Shown here: positions 1-5,482 of the stretch, piece by piece
How positions within the stretch are numbered: the stretch's first letter is position 1
Layout of the letters: each line of letters opens with the position of its first letter
Assembly: GCA_002431975.1 (NCBI GenBank)
Contig: DJFA01000104.1
Coordinates: forward strand, 1 to 5,482
DNA length: 5,482 nucleotides
Direction of reading: 5' to 3'
DNA from: Ruminococcus sp. UBA5884
GTDB taxonomy: Bacteria > Bacillota > Clostridia > Oscillospirales > Ruminococcaceae
Made by a program: the position numbers and the translations under genes
Notes under the pieces: generated by a model
Told to the model about the DNA's origin: nothing
Databases searched by the model: none
The model's input: only the letters and a program-made list of their open reading frames with translations

Positions 1-26
1 ATAAAATTTTATTGTCGAATTTGCGT

Positions 27-32
27 TATAAT
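27..32 (+). promoter_or_regulatory. Candidate -10 element upstream of metA
   Basis: A perfect TATAAT lies 24 bases before the metA start codon, which would give a short leader of roughly 18 bases. No convincing -35 hexamer sits 16-18 bases upstream: the DNA there is only A/T-rich (AAATTT at 4-9). The match could be chance in AT-rich DNA. The real promoter, or a methionine-responsive leader such as a SAM riboswitch or T-box, could lie before the window. None is visible in the 56 bases available. Confidence 0.3.
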
Positions 33-56
33 TATTACTGAAATGAGGTGTAAGCA

Positions 57-986
57 ATGCCTATAAAAATATCACAGGAGCTGCCGGCATATACGACTCT
101 TGTAAATGAAAATATATTTGTTATGGCAAATGACAGAGCTGAACATCAGGATATAAGACCACTTAAAATAATTATCCTTAATCTTATGCCGAAAAAAATT
201 GTTACTGAAACTCAGATAATGCGGCTTTTAAGCAATACTCCGATTCAGGTGGATATTGAACTTATGCACGTTACATCTCATATTTCAAAAAATACTCCTC
301 TTACACATATGAGCAATTTCTATACCGAATTTGAAAAAATAAAAAATAACAGATATGACGGCATGATTATTACAGGTGCTCCTGTCGAACAGCTTGAATA
401 TGAACAGGTCGATTACTGGCAGGAACTTTGCGATATCATGGAATGGTCAAAAACCAATGTTTTTTCAACCCTTCATATATGCTGGGGTGCTCAGGCAGGA
501 CTTTACTATCATTTCGGCGTACCGAAATATCAGCTTGACAAAAAAATGTTCGGAATTTTTCCGCATAAGGTTGAACGTAAAAAATCACAGCTCCTCAAAG
601 GCTTTGATGAGGAATTTCTTGTGCCGCATTCAAGACATACCGAGATAAGACGTGAGGATATTGAAAAAATTCCAAAGCTTGAAATATTGTCATCTTCAGA
701 TATTTCAGGAATATACATAGTTGCAAACCGCAACGGCAGACAGTACTTCATTACGGGACATTCAGAATATGACAGGGAAACTATTGCAGAGGAATATTTC
801 AGAGATGTTGAAAAAGGTCTTGATATAGATATTCCATATAATTATTTTCCTGATGATGATGTCACAAAACAGCCGGTTTTCAAATGGAGATGCCATGCAA
901 ATCTCATGTTTTCAAACTGGCTTAACTACTGCGTATATCAGCGTACACCATATAATCTTGATGAGCTTGAAAAAATCGACTTCTAA
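57..986 (+). CDS. metA: MetA-family homoserine O-acyltransferase, probably acetyl-CoA-specific
   Basis: This enzyme activates the hydroxyl of L-homoserine by acylation, the first committed step of methionine synthesis, in the cytoplasm. The 309-residue length matches the family. The catalytic triad is present at the usual numbering: Cys142 in the HICWGAQAG motif, with His235 and Glu237 in GHSEYD. Lys46 and Lys47 in LMPKK match a conserved active-site region. Position 111 is Glu (TGAPVE), where E. coli MetA has Gly. In characterised MetA proteins Glu111 goes with acetyl-CoA use and Gly111 with succinyl-CoA, so I infer homoserine O-acetyltransferase activity (EC 2.3.1.31) although annotation pipelines often call the family O-succinyltransferase. 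The ATG is supported by GAGGTG at 45-50, six bases upstream. The gene is intact and ends in TAA. A small membrane-protein gene follows 24 bases later, probably co-transcribed. The family call is very secure; the acyl donor is inferred from one residue. Confidence 0.96.
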   Translation: MPIKISQELPAYTTLVNENIFVMANDRAEHQDIRPLKIIILNLMPKKIVTETQIMRLLSNTPIQVDIELMHVTSHISKNTPLTHMSNFYTEFEKIKNNRYDGMIITGAPVEQLEYEQVDYWQELCDIMEWSKTNVFSTLHICWGAQAGLYYHFGVPKYQLDKKMFGIFPHKVERKKSQLLKGFDEEFLVPHSRHTEIRREDIEKIPKLEILSSSDISGIYIVANRNGRQYFITGHSEYDRETIAEEYFRDVEKGLDIDIPYNYFPDDDVTKQPVFKWRCHANLMFSNWLNYCVYQRTPYNLDELEKIDF

Positions 987-994
987 ATGAAACA

Positions 995-1001
995 AAAGGA
1001 G
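995..1001 (+). promoter_or_regulatory. Ribosome binding site fixing the start of the small membrane protein
   Basis: AAAGGAG is a near-consensus Shine-Dalgarno site nine bases before the ATG at 1011. An in-frame ATG at 987, directly after the metA stop, lies upstream of this site and has no such motif at a proper distance. The site therefore argues for initiation at 1011. Confidence 0.8.
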
Positions 1002-1010
1002 AACTTTTTT

Positions 1011-1472
1011 ATGCAGCAGACAAATAATCCATATCAGTACAGCGGAGTTCCTGATGAACAGAAACAAGGCAGCAAGGCTCTTGCAATAGTCGGTCTTGTT
1101 CTTTCAATAATCGCATTGATAGGCGGACTCTGTTACTGTATAGCAATACCTTTCGGACTCGCAGGACTCATTATTTCAATAATAGTTCTTGCCGCAAAGA
1201 AAAACGGCAAGGGTATGGGCATAGCAAGCCTTATAATGTCAATCGTTGCACTTGTTGTATCAGTGGGCGTAATAGTTGCATTAGGCCCGATAGCAAACGA
1301 TATGACACGTTTTCAGGAAGACCTCCCATCAATAGTTGAGGATTATCAGGAAGATGGTTCATTGCCTGATTACCTTGAAAAATACCGTGATAAATATCCG
1401 GAAGAATTTGATGCATTCATGGAAGGCGTTATTGAAGAATACGAAAAAAATCCATCTGCTTTTGAACAGTAA
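1011..1472 (+). CDS. Small DUF4190-like membrane protein with acidic C-terminal tail
   Basis: This 153-residue protein has no assignable function. Residues 1-21 are polar and rich in Gln, Asn, Tyr and Pro. Hydrophobic segments follow at about 22-40, 44-62 and 70-92, giving two or three membrane spans. The basic linker KKNGKGMG (63-70) and the repeated pattern of G-L-x-x-S-I-I around it are typical of DUF4190-like proteins, where a short polar N-terminus precedes paired Gly-rich helices. Two cysteines (C41, C43) sit between the first two segments. The tail from about 97 to 153 is strongly acidic, with many Asp, Glu and Tyr and little hydrophobic content, and probably folds outside the membrane. 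There is no lipobox or cleavable signal peptide. The start at 1011 was chosen for its ribosome binding site. Only 24 bases separate it from metA, so co-transcription is likely, but nothing in the protein suggests a role in methionine synthesis. The DUF assignment is from pattern recognition and is less certain than the membrane topology. Confidence 0.85.
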   Translation: MQQTNNPYQYSGVPDEQKQGSKALAIVGLVLSIIALIGGLCYCIAIPFGLAGLIISIIVLAAKKNGKGMGIASLIMSIVALVVSVGVIVALGPIANDMTRFQEDLPSIVEDYQEDGSLPDYLEKYRDKYPEEFDAFMEGVIEEYEKNPSAFEQ

Positions 1473-1479
1473 AAAAATG

Positions 1480-1525
1480 CAGGCAGCCTTATAATTAAAG
1501 GTTGCCTGTTTTGTTTTTTGTTTTA
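1480..1525. terminator. Bidirectional intrinsic terminator between convergent operons
   Basis: Bases 1480-1490 (CAGGCAGCCTT) pair with 1498-1508 (AAGGTTGCCTG) to form an 11-base-pair stem with one G-T pair and a seven-base loop. On the plus strand the stem is followed by a T-rich run at 1509-1524, ending transcription of metA and the membrane-protein gene. On the minus strand the seven A bases at 1471-1477 become a U tract two bases after the stem, so the same hairpin can end the leftward ATPase operon. The T tract overlaps the ATPase stop codon, and the A tract overlaps the stop of the membrane-protein gene, so both 3' ends are packed into about 50 bases. Confidence 0.9.
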
Positions 1526-4204
1526 TTGATTTGAAATTCTGTTTACCTTTACATTGAGTTTCTGATTTACAGCCATATCTATAAGATGACCATGACAGGT
1601 GAAGAATATTATCTGTGCATTTTCAGAATAGTCATCAAGGAAATCAAGACCCTGTTTTGTACGCACATCATCATACTGTAAAAATGCGTCATCTATAAGA
1701 ATAGGCATTGAATTATCCTTTTCGGAAAGCATATCAGCAACAGCAAGACGGAGAGAAAAATAAGCCTGGTCTATAGTGCCACTGCTTAAATACTGCCATT
1801 CAACAATAGAGTCCTTGTTTTTGACTGCAATATTGAAATCAGATGAAACGATAACGCTGTCATATTTTCCGCCGGTAAGTTTTTTGAATATTTCAGCAGT
1901 CTTGAGATTGAGAGCTGAACCGAAATTCTGATGTATTTCAGCAGAAGCTTCATCAATATATTTAAGAGCAGTATCAATATTATTGCAATACAGTTCATTA
2001 TCCTGAATTTCGTTTTTAATAAGAGTTATTTCATGTTCGATATGGCTTATACCCATACTGTCCTTGAATTTTGTTTTCATGATAGCATTGATATTAGCAA
2101 AATTTTCCTTACAGCTGTTTATGCCGTTAAGGAGAACAGAAGTCTGTGATTTAAGTTTTTCGATATCTGCATCATCAATTTTTTCAGGCATTTTGCCATT
2201 ATTTTTTTCGCAGAGCATTTTTTCAAGATTCTGAATCTGTGAATAAGTCTGGGCAGCAGAAAATTTATCGTTCGGGGGTTCAGTCTGTTTATGGCTTTCA
2301 ATTTTTATCTGAAGTCTGTAGATATCTTCAAAAGTAGATTTAAGATTATTGAGCTGTATATAAAATTCATTGATATTTTCAACATATTTATATTTGCGAA
2401 ATTCAGCAAGGAGTTTACGCATAACATTATTCTGTTCTGTTTCAATAGAGGAAATTTCCGAGCTGATATAGTTAATCTGTTCTTTTTTTGTGTTTACAGA
2501 TGAAATTGCCTCAGCTATTTTAATTTCATGTTCAGCCTTATCCTTACTGAGCTGAGAAATAAGGTTTTCGGTTTCAGTTCTTGTGTTTTCGAGTTCAGGT
2601 ATTTTGTATTTCATTTTTGAAATATCGTTTCTGAAATCAGCAACACGTTTTTTAGCACTGTCTATATTATTTTTTGCGATAGTTTTTTCTTCATCAGCAT
2701 TATTTCTTACTCTCTGAAGATTTTCAGTATACTTTGCGATTTCAACATGGTTGACATATTCAAAAGGCTTGTCTTTCTGACGTTTTTTGCCGATATTGAG
2801 AGCTTTTATTGAAGTAAATATTGCTATTGATGCGGCAAATATGAAAGCGGGATGAATTTCGACAGCAGCGAATACTGAAAGCATAAGAACAGCAAATGTT
2901 ATAACAAGATATTTTTTATTGATATCAATATTATCATCTTTCTGTTCATCTTTTGGCATAGCTTTCGGAATAGAGGCTGCATGGAGCTGCTGTTCAGCAA
3001 GGAGAATTTTCTGCTTATTGATACTTTCGACTGAACGGAAATTGCTTTCAGCAAGATGAAAATCTATTTCAGCATTTTTGAGTTTTTCCTGAAGAACAGT
3101 AGTTTTTGAGCGTACAGAAGATATTTCATCATTGATATTTCTGATTTCGAGAGACATATGCATAATTTTTTTCTGAATTTCTGCAACTTCTTTTTTTTCG
3201 TTTTCGATTACGAATCCGTCAGAATAATTTTTAAGGTCGGTGCAGAGTCTTTCGTATTCAGATTTCATGCTGATACGTTTCTGTTCATATTTTTTGAGAA
3301 CTTCGAGGATATCCTCACAACCGCTTACAAATTTGGGGTCGGCAGTAAAATCTCCTGAAGTAAGGCTTGATTTTTTTTCTGCGAGCTGTCTGTTGAGGTC
3401 GTCAAGAATCTGTTTATATGATGCAATAGTTTTAAGGCGTTCAAGTCGGGCAAGCTTTTCCTGTGTATCGATTTTGTCAACAGCGATTTTATAGGTTTCC
3501 TCATAATTTTTGATTTTATTGGAAAGCTCCCTTGACTGTTTCATCATTTTGGATTTTTCGGTTTCATCATTTTTTTCTTTTTCGAGGAGCTGTTCAAATT
3601 CGTGGAGTTTTGCGTATCTGCGGTCGAGCTTGCCGATTTTGCCGCTTTGTGACTTAAAGCTTTCTTTGGCAGAAAGGAGTCTTGAACGTACTTTCTGGGA
3701 AGAGATTGATTCATCTCCTGTTGAATTGAGGTTTGCAAGACGCTGATTAATCTCATCATCATCGTTTATAGGAGAGCCAATCTGATTTATAAAGAAAGTT
3801 TTTTCAAAAGCAGAGGCATTGAATCCGAAAAACATCTGACCTATGGTAGTTTTTGCCGGAACAGGCATCTGAACATTGTCAGTAAGATTATAAAGATTTA
3901 TTTTATCGCTGGAATTTGAGCCACTGAAAGCACGTTCAAGGCGGTATGATTTTCCCTGATTTTCAAAGACGATATTGCCGCCCATTGAGCCGCCGTCCTT
4001 GGGGAGGTATTTTTTTCTTGGATTTCTTAAAATCTCATCTCTTTTTGAGGCAGGCGAGCCATAGAACATCATTTTTATGAAGTCCATGAGAGTGGATTTT
4101 CCGTCTTCATTTTTGCCATAGATTATGTTGAAGCCGTTTCTGAAATCGATATGGAAGTCACGGAGTTTACCGAATCCGTCAATATTTATCTGATTAATTT
4201 TCAT
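1523..4204 (-). CDS. YhaN-type SbcC/Rad50-like ABC ATPase with central membrane hairpin
   Basis: This 893-residue SMC-like ATPase probably works with the nuclease encoded just upstream, in DNA end or structure processing. The ABC head is split between the two ends. The N-terminal half has the Walker A motif GKNEDGKST (30-38) and a Q-loop glutamine at 141. The C-terminal half has the signature LSSGT (806-810), Walker B ILIDD (835-839), a D-loop near 845 and an H-loop His871. Between them lie two Lys/Glu-rich coiled-coil arms, about 170-410 and 485-755. The arms are joined by two hydrophobic helices (about 432-448 and 453-468) and not by a CxxC zinc hook; no CxxC occurs anywhere in the protein. 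This layout, the LSxGTxDQ signature and the DD Walker B match my knowledge of Bacillus YhaN (COG4717) better than SbcC. The ATG at 4204 was preferred over an in-frame GTG at 4231 because a ribosome binding site lies between them. It overlaps the nuclease gene by 11 bases. The gene is intact. Family confidence is high; the biological role is inferred. Confidence 0.93.
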   Translation of the reverse strand: MKINQINIDGFGKLRDFHIDFRNGFNIIYGKNEDGKSTLMDFIKMMFYGSPASKRDEILRNPRKKYLPKDGGSMGGNIVFENQGKSYRLERAFSGSNSSDKINLYNLTDNVQMPVPAKTTIGQMFFGFNASAFEKTFFINQIGSPINDDDEINQRLANLNSTGDESISSQKVRSRLLSAKESFKSQSGKIGKLDRRYAKLHEFEQLLEKEKNDETEKSKMMKQSRELSNKIKNYEETYKIAVDKIDTQEKLARLERLKTIASYKQILDDLNRQLAEKKSSLTSGDFTADPKFVSGCEDILEVLKKYEQKRISMKSEYERLCTDLKNYSDGFVIENEKKEVAEIQKKIMHMSLEIRNINDEISSVRSKTTVLQEKLKNAEIDFHLAESNFRSVESINKQKILLAEQQLHAASIPKAMPKDEQKDDNIDINKKYLVITFAVLMLSVFAAVEIHPAFIFAASIAIFTSIKALNIGKKRQKDKPFEYVNHVEIAKYTENLQRVRNNADEEKTIAKNNIDSAKKRVADFRNDISKMKYKIPELENTRTETENLISQLSKDKAEHEIKIAEAISSVNTKKEQINYISSEISSIETEQNNVMRKLLAEFRKYKYVENINEFYIQLNNLKSTFEDIYRLQIKIESHKQTEPPNDKFSAAQTYSQIQNLEKMLCEKNNGKMPEKIDDADIEKLKSQTSVLLNGINSCKENFANINAIMKTKFKDSMGISHIEHEITLIKNEIQDNELYCNNIDTALKYIDEASAEIHQNFGSALNLKTAEIFKKLTGGKYDSVIVSSDFNIAVKNKDSIVEWQYLSSGTIDQAYFSLRLAVADMLSEKDNSMPILIDDAFLQYDDVRTKQGLDFLDDYSENAQIIFFTCHGHLIDMAVNQKLNVKVNRISNQ
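2795..2914 (-). other. Encoded transmembrane hairpin at the apex of the coiled coil
   Basis: This stretch encodes residues 431-470 of the ATPase. It holds two runs of about 16-17 mostly Leu, Ile, Val, Phe and Ala residues, separated by a very short turn containing Glu-Ile-His-Pro. Charged, Lys-rich sequence flanks both sides (NKK before, GKKRQK after), which fits two membrane spans with both ends in the cytoplasm. It falls midway between the coiled-coil arms, where Rad50 and SbcC have their dimerising hook. Confidence 0.8.
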
Positions 4205-5348
4205 AATATTTAACCTCACCCTCAAACGCACTTAATCCGAGATAAAGAGCTTTTTCCAAATTGTTTCTTGTGATGGGGTCGGGAGCAGAATGCATCTGCT
4301 GTAGCATTTTTCTGACGAAAATGCCTTTAAGGGTAAATTCCGAGGCGAGTTCATCAAGGTTTACATCAGGGCGTGTATAATTTCTGACCTGAATAAAGAA
4401 AATTTCCTCAGAGAGCTTCATTTCAATCTGAATAAAGTCTGTAGGGAAAGCGGTCTGGAGAGTTCCGGTAAAGGTTACACGATAAATATTTTCCCTGTAA
4501 TTCTCACCATAATTATTTTTCATTTTTTCGTGTACGGCATTGATTATTTCGTCCTGACTTTTAAGACCGGTGACATCTGACTGCATAGTAATATAGATAC
4601 GTTTCTGAACAGGTCTGAATGTGAGGTTGCAGCTGCCTTTTGAAACAAGACCGGTATAGACTCCTTTAAGACCGGTTTCATCGAATCCCTGACTTTCGGG
4701 GCAGCCGGAATATGCAAAGAATGTGCGGTTGGCCTGATGTATTGATGAAGACTGATGTATATGGCCGAGAGCGACATAATCCATGCCGCAGTATGCGAGA
4801 TTGCTTTTTGTTATAGGGTTGTATCTGCTCTGCTGGTTTTCGGAAACAAATTCGCCGTGCATTACCATAATATTGATATATCCGTCATCAGGAACATGAA
4901 TATTTCTGATAAGGGAATTTTCTATATACGGAGTAGGGAATGAACAGCCCCATACACGGACATTTTTTCCGGGAACGGTTACGGATTCCATTGATGTTGC
5001 AAATATATGTACATTCGGAGGCCATTTTGAGGTGACATACGGGGAATCAGATGTGATATAGTCATGGTTTCCGGCGGATATTGCAACAAATGTTTCAGGT
5101 ATTGAGGCGAGAAGATGCTTTACCTGTCTGAGCGATGAATTTTCGATATGATTGCTGTCGAAAAGGTCGCCTGCAATGAGCATAAGTTCGATATGTTCAT
5201 TTTTGCAGATATTCACGATTTTCTCAAAGGTCATGAGAATTTCGGCACATCTTTGTTTTGCCTTGGTTCTCAGATAATAATTCTGTGCACCGATATGCAC
5301 GTCGGCACAGTGCAGAATTCTGATAAAACCGTCTGATGAACTTCCCAT
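4194..5348 (-). CDS. YhaO/SbcD/Mre11-like metallophosphoesterase (DNA repair exonuclease family)
   Basis: This 384-residue protein belongs to the calcineurin-like phosphoesterase superfamily, in the SbcD/Mre11/YhaO branch, whose members are Mn-dependent DNA nucleases. All five metal and catalytic motifs are intact: D16 and H18 (ADVH), D61 (GDLFD, 60-64), N94 and H95 (GNHD, 93-96), H164 (MHGE) and H196/H198 (GHIH, 195-198). The part after about residue 240 is probably the capping domain and ATPase-docking region, which I cannot match motif by motif. The length is close to that expected for YhaO. The frame can be extended to an ATG at 5399, but that codon lies inside the promoter, upstream of the expected transcript start, so I chose the ATG at 5348. 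The resulting N-terminus (MGSSSDGFIRILHCADVHIG) leads straight into the first motif as in relatives. The gene is first in a leftward operon, and its end overlaps the ATPase start by 11 bases, which suggests translational coupling and a stoichiometric complex. The exact substrate is unknown. Confidence 0.93.
   Translation of the reverse strand: MGSSSDGFIRILHCADVHIGAQNYYLRTKAKQRCAEILMTFEKIVNICKNEHIELMLIAGDLFDSNHIENSSLRQVKHLLASIPETFVAISAGNHDYITSDSPYVTSKWPPNVHIFATSMESVTVPGKNVRVWGCSFPTPYIENSLIRNIHVPDDGYINIMVMHGEFVSENQQSRYNPITKSNLAYCGMDYVALGHIHQSSSIHQANRTFFAYSGCPESQGFDETGLKGVYTGLVSKGSCNLTFRPVQKRIYITMQSDVTGLKSQDEIINAVHEKMKNNYGENYRENIYRVTFTGTLQTAFPTDFIQIEMKLSEEIFFIQVRNYTRPDVNLDELASEFTLKGIFVRKMLQQMHSAPDPITRNNLEKALYLGLSAFEGEVKYYEN
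4214..4223 (-). promoter_or_regulatory. Ribosome binding site that decides the ATPase start
   Basis: Read on the minus strand, GAGGGTGAGG contains two GAG-type Shine-Dalgarno cores; GTGAGG is nine bases before the ATG at 4204. It lies within the coding end of the nuclease gene. Because it falls inside the extension to GTG 4231, it supports 4204 as the start and a design in which ribosomes finishing the nuclease re-initiate on the ATPase. Confidence 0.75.
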
Positions 5349-5362
5349 CTTGTTTTTATCAG

Positions 5363-5368
5363 TCCTTT
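5363..5368 (-). promoter_or_regulatory. Ribosome binding site of the nuclease gene, with long spacing
   Basis: AAAGGA (within AGAAAGGA on the minus strand) is the only good Shine-Dalgarno match in the roughly 33-base leader. It is 14 bases from ATG 5348, longer than the usual 5-10. No ATG, GTG or TTG lies in frame between the two, so either the long spacing is tolerated or translation is modest. Confidence 0.5.
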
Positions 5369-5387
5369 CTATAAATGCTATGTAAAT

Positions 5388-5416
5388 ATTATATAACATA
5401 AATTTCTTTATGTCAA
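5388..5416 (-). promoter_or_regulatory. Sigma-A promoter of the nuclease-ATPase operon
   Basis: On the minus strand there is a consensus -35 TTGACA (5416-5411), a 17-base spacer, and a consensus -10 TATAAT (5393-5388). Both hexamers and the spacing are ideal for the housekeeping sigma factor. Transcription should begin near 5381, about 33 bases before the nuclease ATG at 5348. Confidence 0.82.
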
Positions 5417-5426
5417 TTAATTGTCA
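5411..5426. promoter_or_regulatory. Imperfect 16-base palindrome over the -35, possible operator
   Basis: TGTCAATTAATTGTCA is self-complementary except for one central-arm T-T pair (5413/5424); the ten-base core CAATTAATTG is perfect. It includes the -35 hexamer of the leftward promoter, a position where a bound dimeric repressor would block RNA polymerase. It does not match the Gram-positive LexA box. AT-rich palindromes of this size also arise by chance, so the operator idea is tentative. Confidence 0.3.
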
Positions 5427-5444
5427 GATATAATAAAAATATGC

Positions 5445-5473
5445 TTGACCAAACGCCATGCTTATGATAAAAT
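5445..5473 (+). promoter_or_regulatory. Divergent promoter reading out of the window
   Basis: TTGACC (5445-5450) is followed after exactly 17 bases by TAAAAT (5468-5473), and TGA just before the -10 gives an extended TGn motif. The expected transcript start is near 5480, so a rightward gene should begin beyond the window edge. No coding sequence of that gene is visible here. The two opposing promoters have their -35 elements about 28 bases apart, with the palindrome between and over one of them. Confidence 0.6.
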
Positions 5474-5482
5474 ATTAACAAA

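Noticed and set aside
1..56. SAM riboswitch or T-box leader before metA.
   Set aside because: Only 56 bases are available and they contain no conserved riboswitch core or terminator hairpin; a leader further upstream cannot be excluded.
376..648. A 90-codon frame inside metA on the same strand.
   Set aside because: It lies wholly inside the well-supported metA frame, has no family resemblance, and is explained by AT-rich out-of-frame reading.
987..1010. Start of the small membrane protein at the ATG directly after the metA stop.
   Set aside because: The strong AAAGGAG lies downstream of this ATG and is correctly spaced for 1011.
1931..3746. Several plus-strand open frames of 60-85 codons opposite the ATPase gene, for example at 1931-2149, 3240-3494 and 3510-3746.
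   Set aside because: They are antisense shadows of a long, biased coding frame: rich in Phe, Ser and Ile, with no recognisable domain and no good ribosome binding sites.
4205..4231. N-terminal extension of the ATPase to a GTG codon at 4231.
   Set aside because: The extension (MRLRVRLNI) is encoded by the Shine-Dalgarno region itself, there is no good ribosome binding site before 4231, and homologous proteins begin with the K-I-x-x-I-x-I-x-G-F-G strand right after the ATG at 4204.
1523..5348. Reading the nuclease-ATPase pair as a new anti-phage defence system.
   Set aside because: The two genes match the housekeeping YhaO/YhaN layout, and no defence genes, integrase, tRNA junction or composition shift is visible in the window. 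A defence role is possible but nothing here supports it directly.
5441..5463. Direct repeat ATGCTT (5441-5446 and 5458-5463), spaced 17 bases apart across the rightward promoter.
   Set aside because: Six bases repeated once is too short to separate from chance, and the copies simply overlap the -35 and spacer.

Overview
This window looks like ordinary chromosome from a low-GC Gram-positive bacterium. The AT-rich DNA, AGGAG-type ribosome binding sites, consensus sigma-A promoters and YhaO/YhaN-type gene pair suggest Clostridia, possibly a Ruminococcus-like gut organism. The genus is an impression from protein style, not shown by the sequence. There are four complete protein genes in two convergent pairs. 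I see no RNA genes, mobile elements, CRISPR arrays or long repeats, and no gene-free stretch over about 130 bases.

Left half, plus strand: a complete MetA-family homoserine O-acyltransferase (57-986) is followed after 24 bases by a small membrane protein of the DUF4190-like type (1011-1472). MetA keeps its Cys-His-Glu triad. It has Glu at position 111, the residue linked to acetyl-CoA rather than succinyl-CoA use, so homoserine O-acetyltransferase is the better functional call. The pair ends at a strong hairpin (1480-1508) with T-rich DNA on one side and A-rich DNA on the other, so it can stop transcription from both directions.

Right half, minus strand: a two-gene operon is read leftward from a near-perfect sigma-A promoter at 5388-5416. 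The first gene (4194-5348) is an SbcD/Mre11-like metallophosphoesterase with all five metal-binding motifs. The second (1523-4204) overlaps it by 11 bases and is an SbcC/Rad50-like ABC ATPase. Where SbcC and Rad50 carry a zinc hook between the two coiled-coil arms, this protein has two closely spaced hydrophobic helices and no CxxC. That is the layout I associate with Bacillus YhaO/YhaN rather than true SbcD/SbcC. The likely product is a membrane-attached nuclease-ATPase complex acting on DNA ends or structures.

Right edge: a second promoter (5445-5473) points out of the window on the plus strand, so a divergent gene probably begins just beyond the end. A 16-base imperfect palindrome overlaps the -35 of the leftward promoter and could be an operator.

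I did not find a clearly undescribed system. The points most worth a second look are the membrane hairpin in the SMC-like ATPase, the acetyl-type MetA, and the divergent promoter region.
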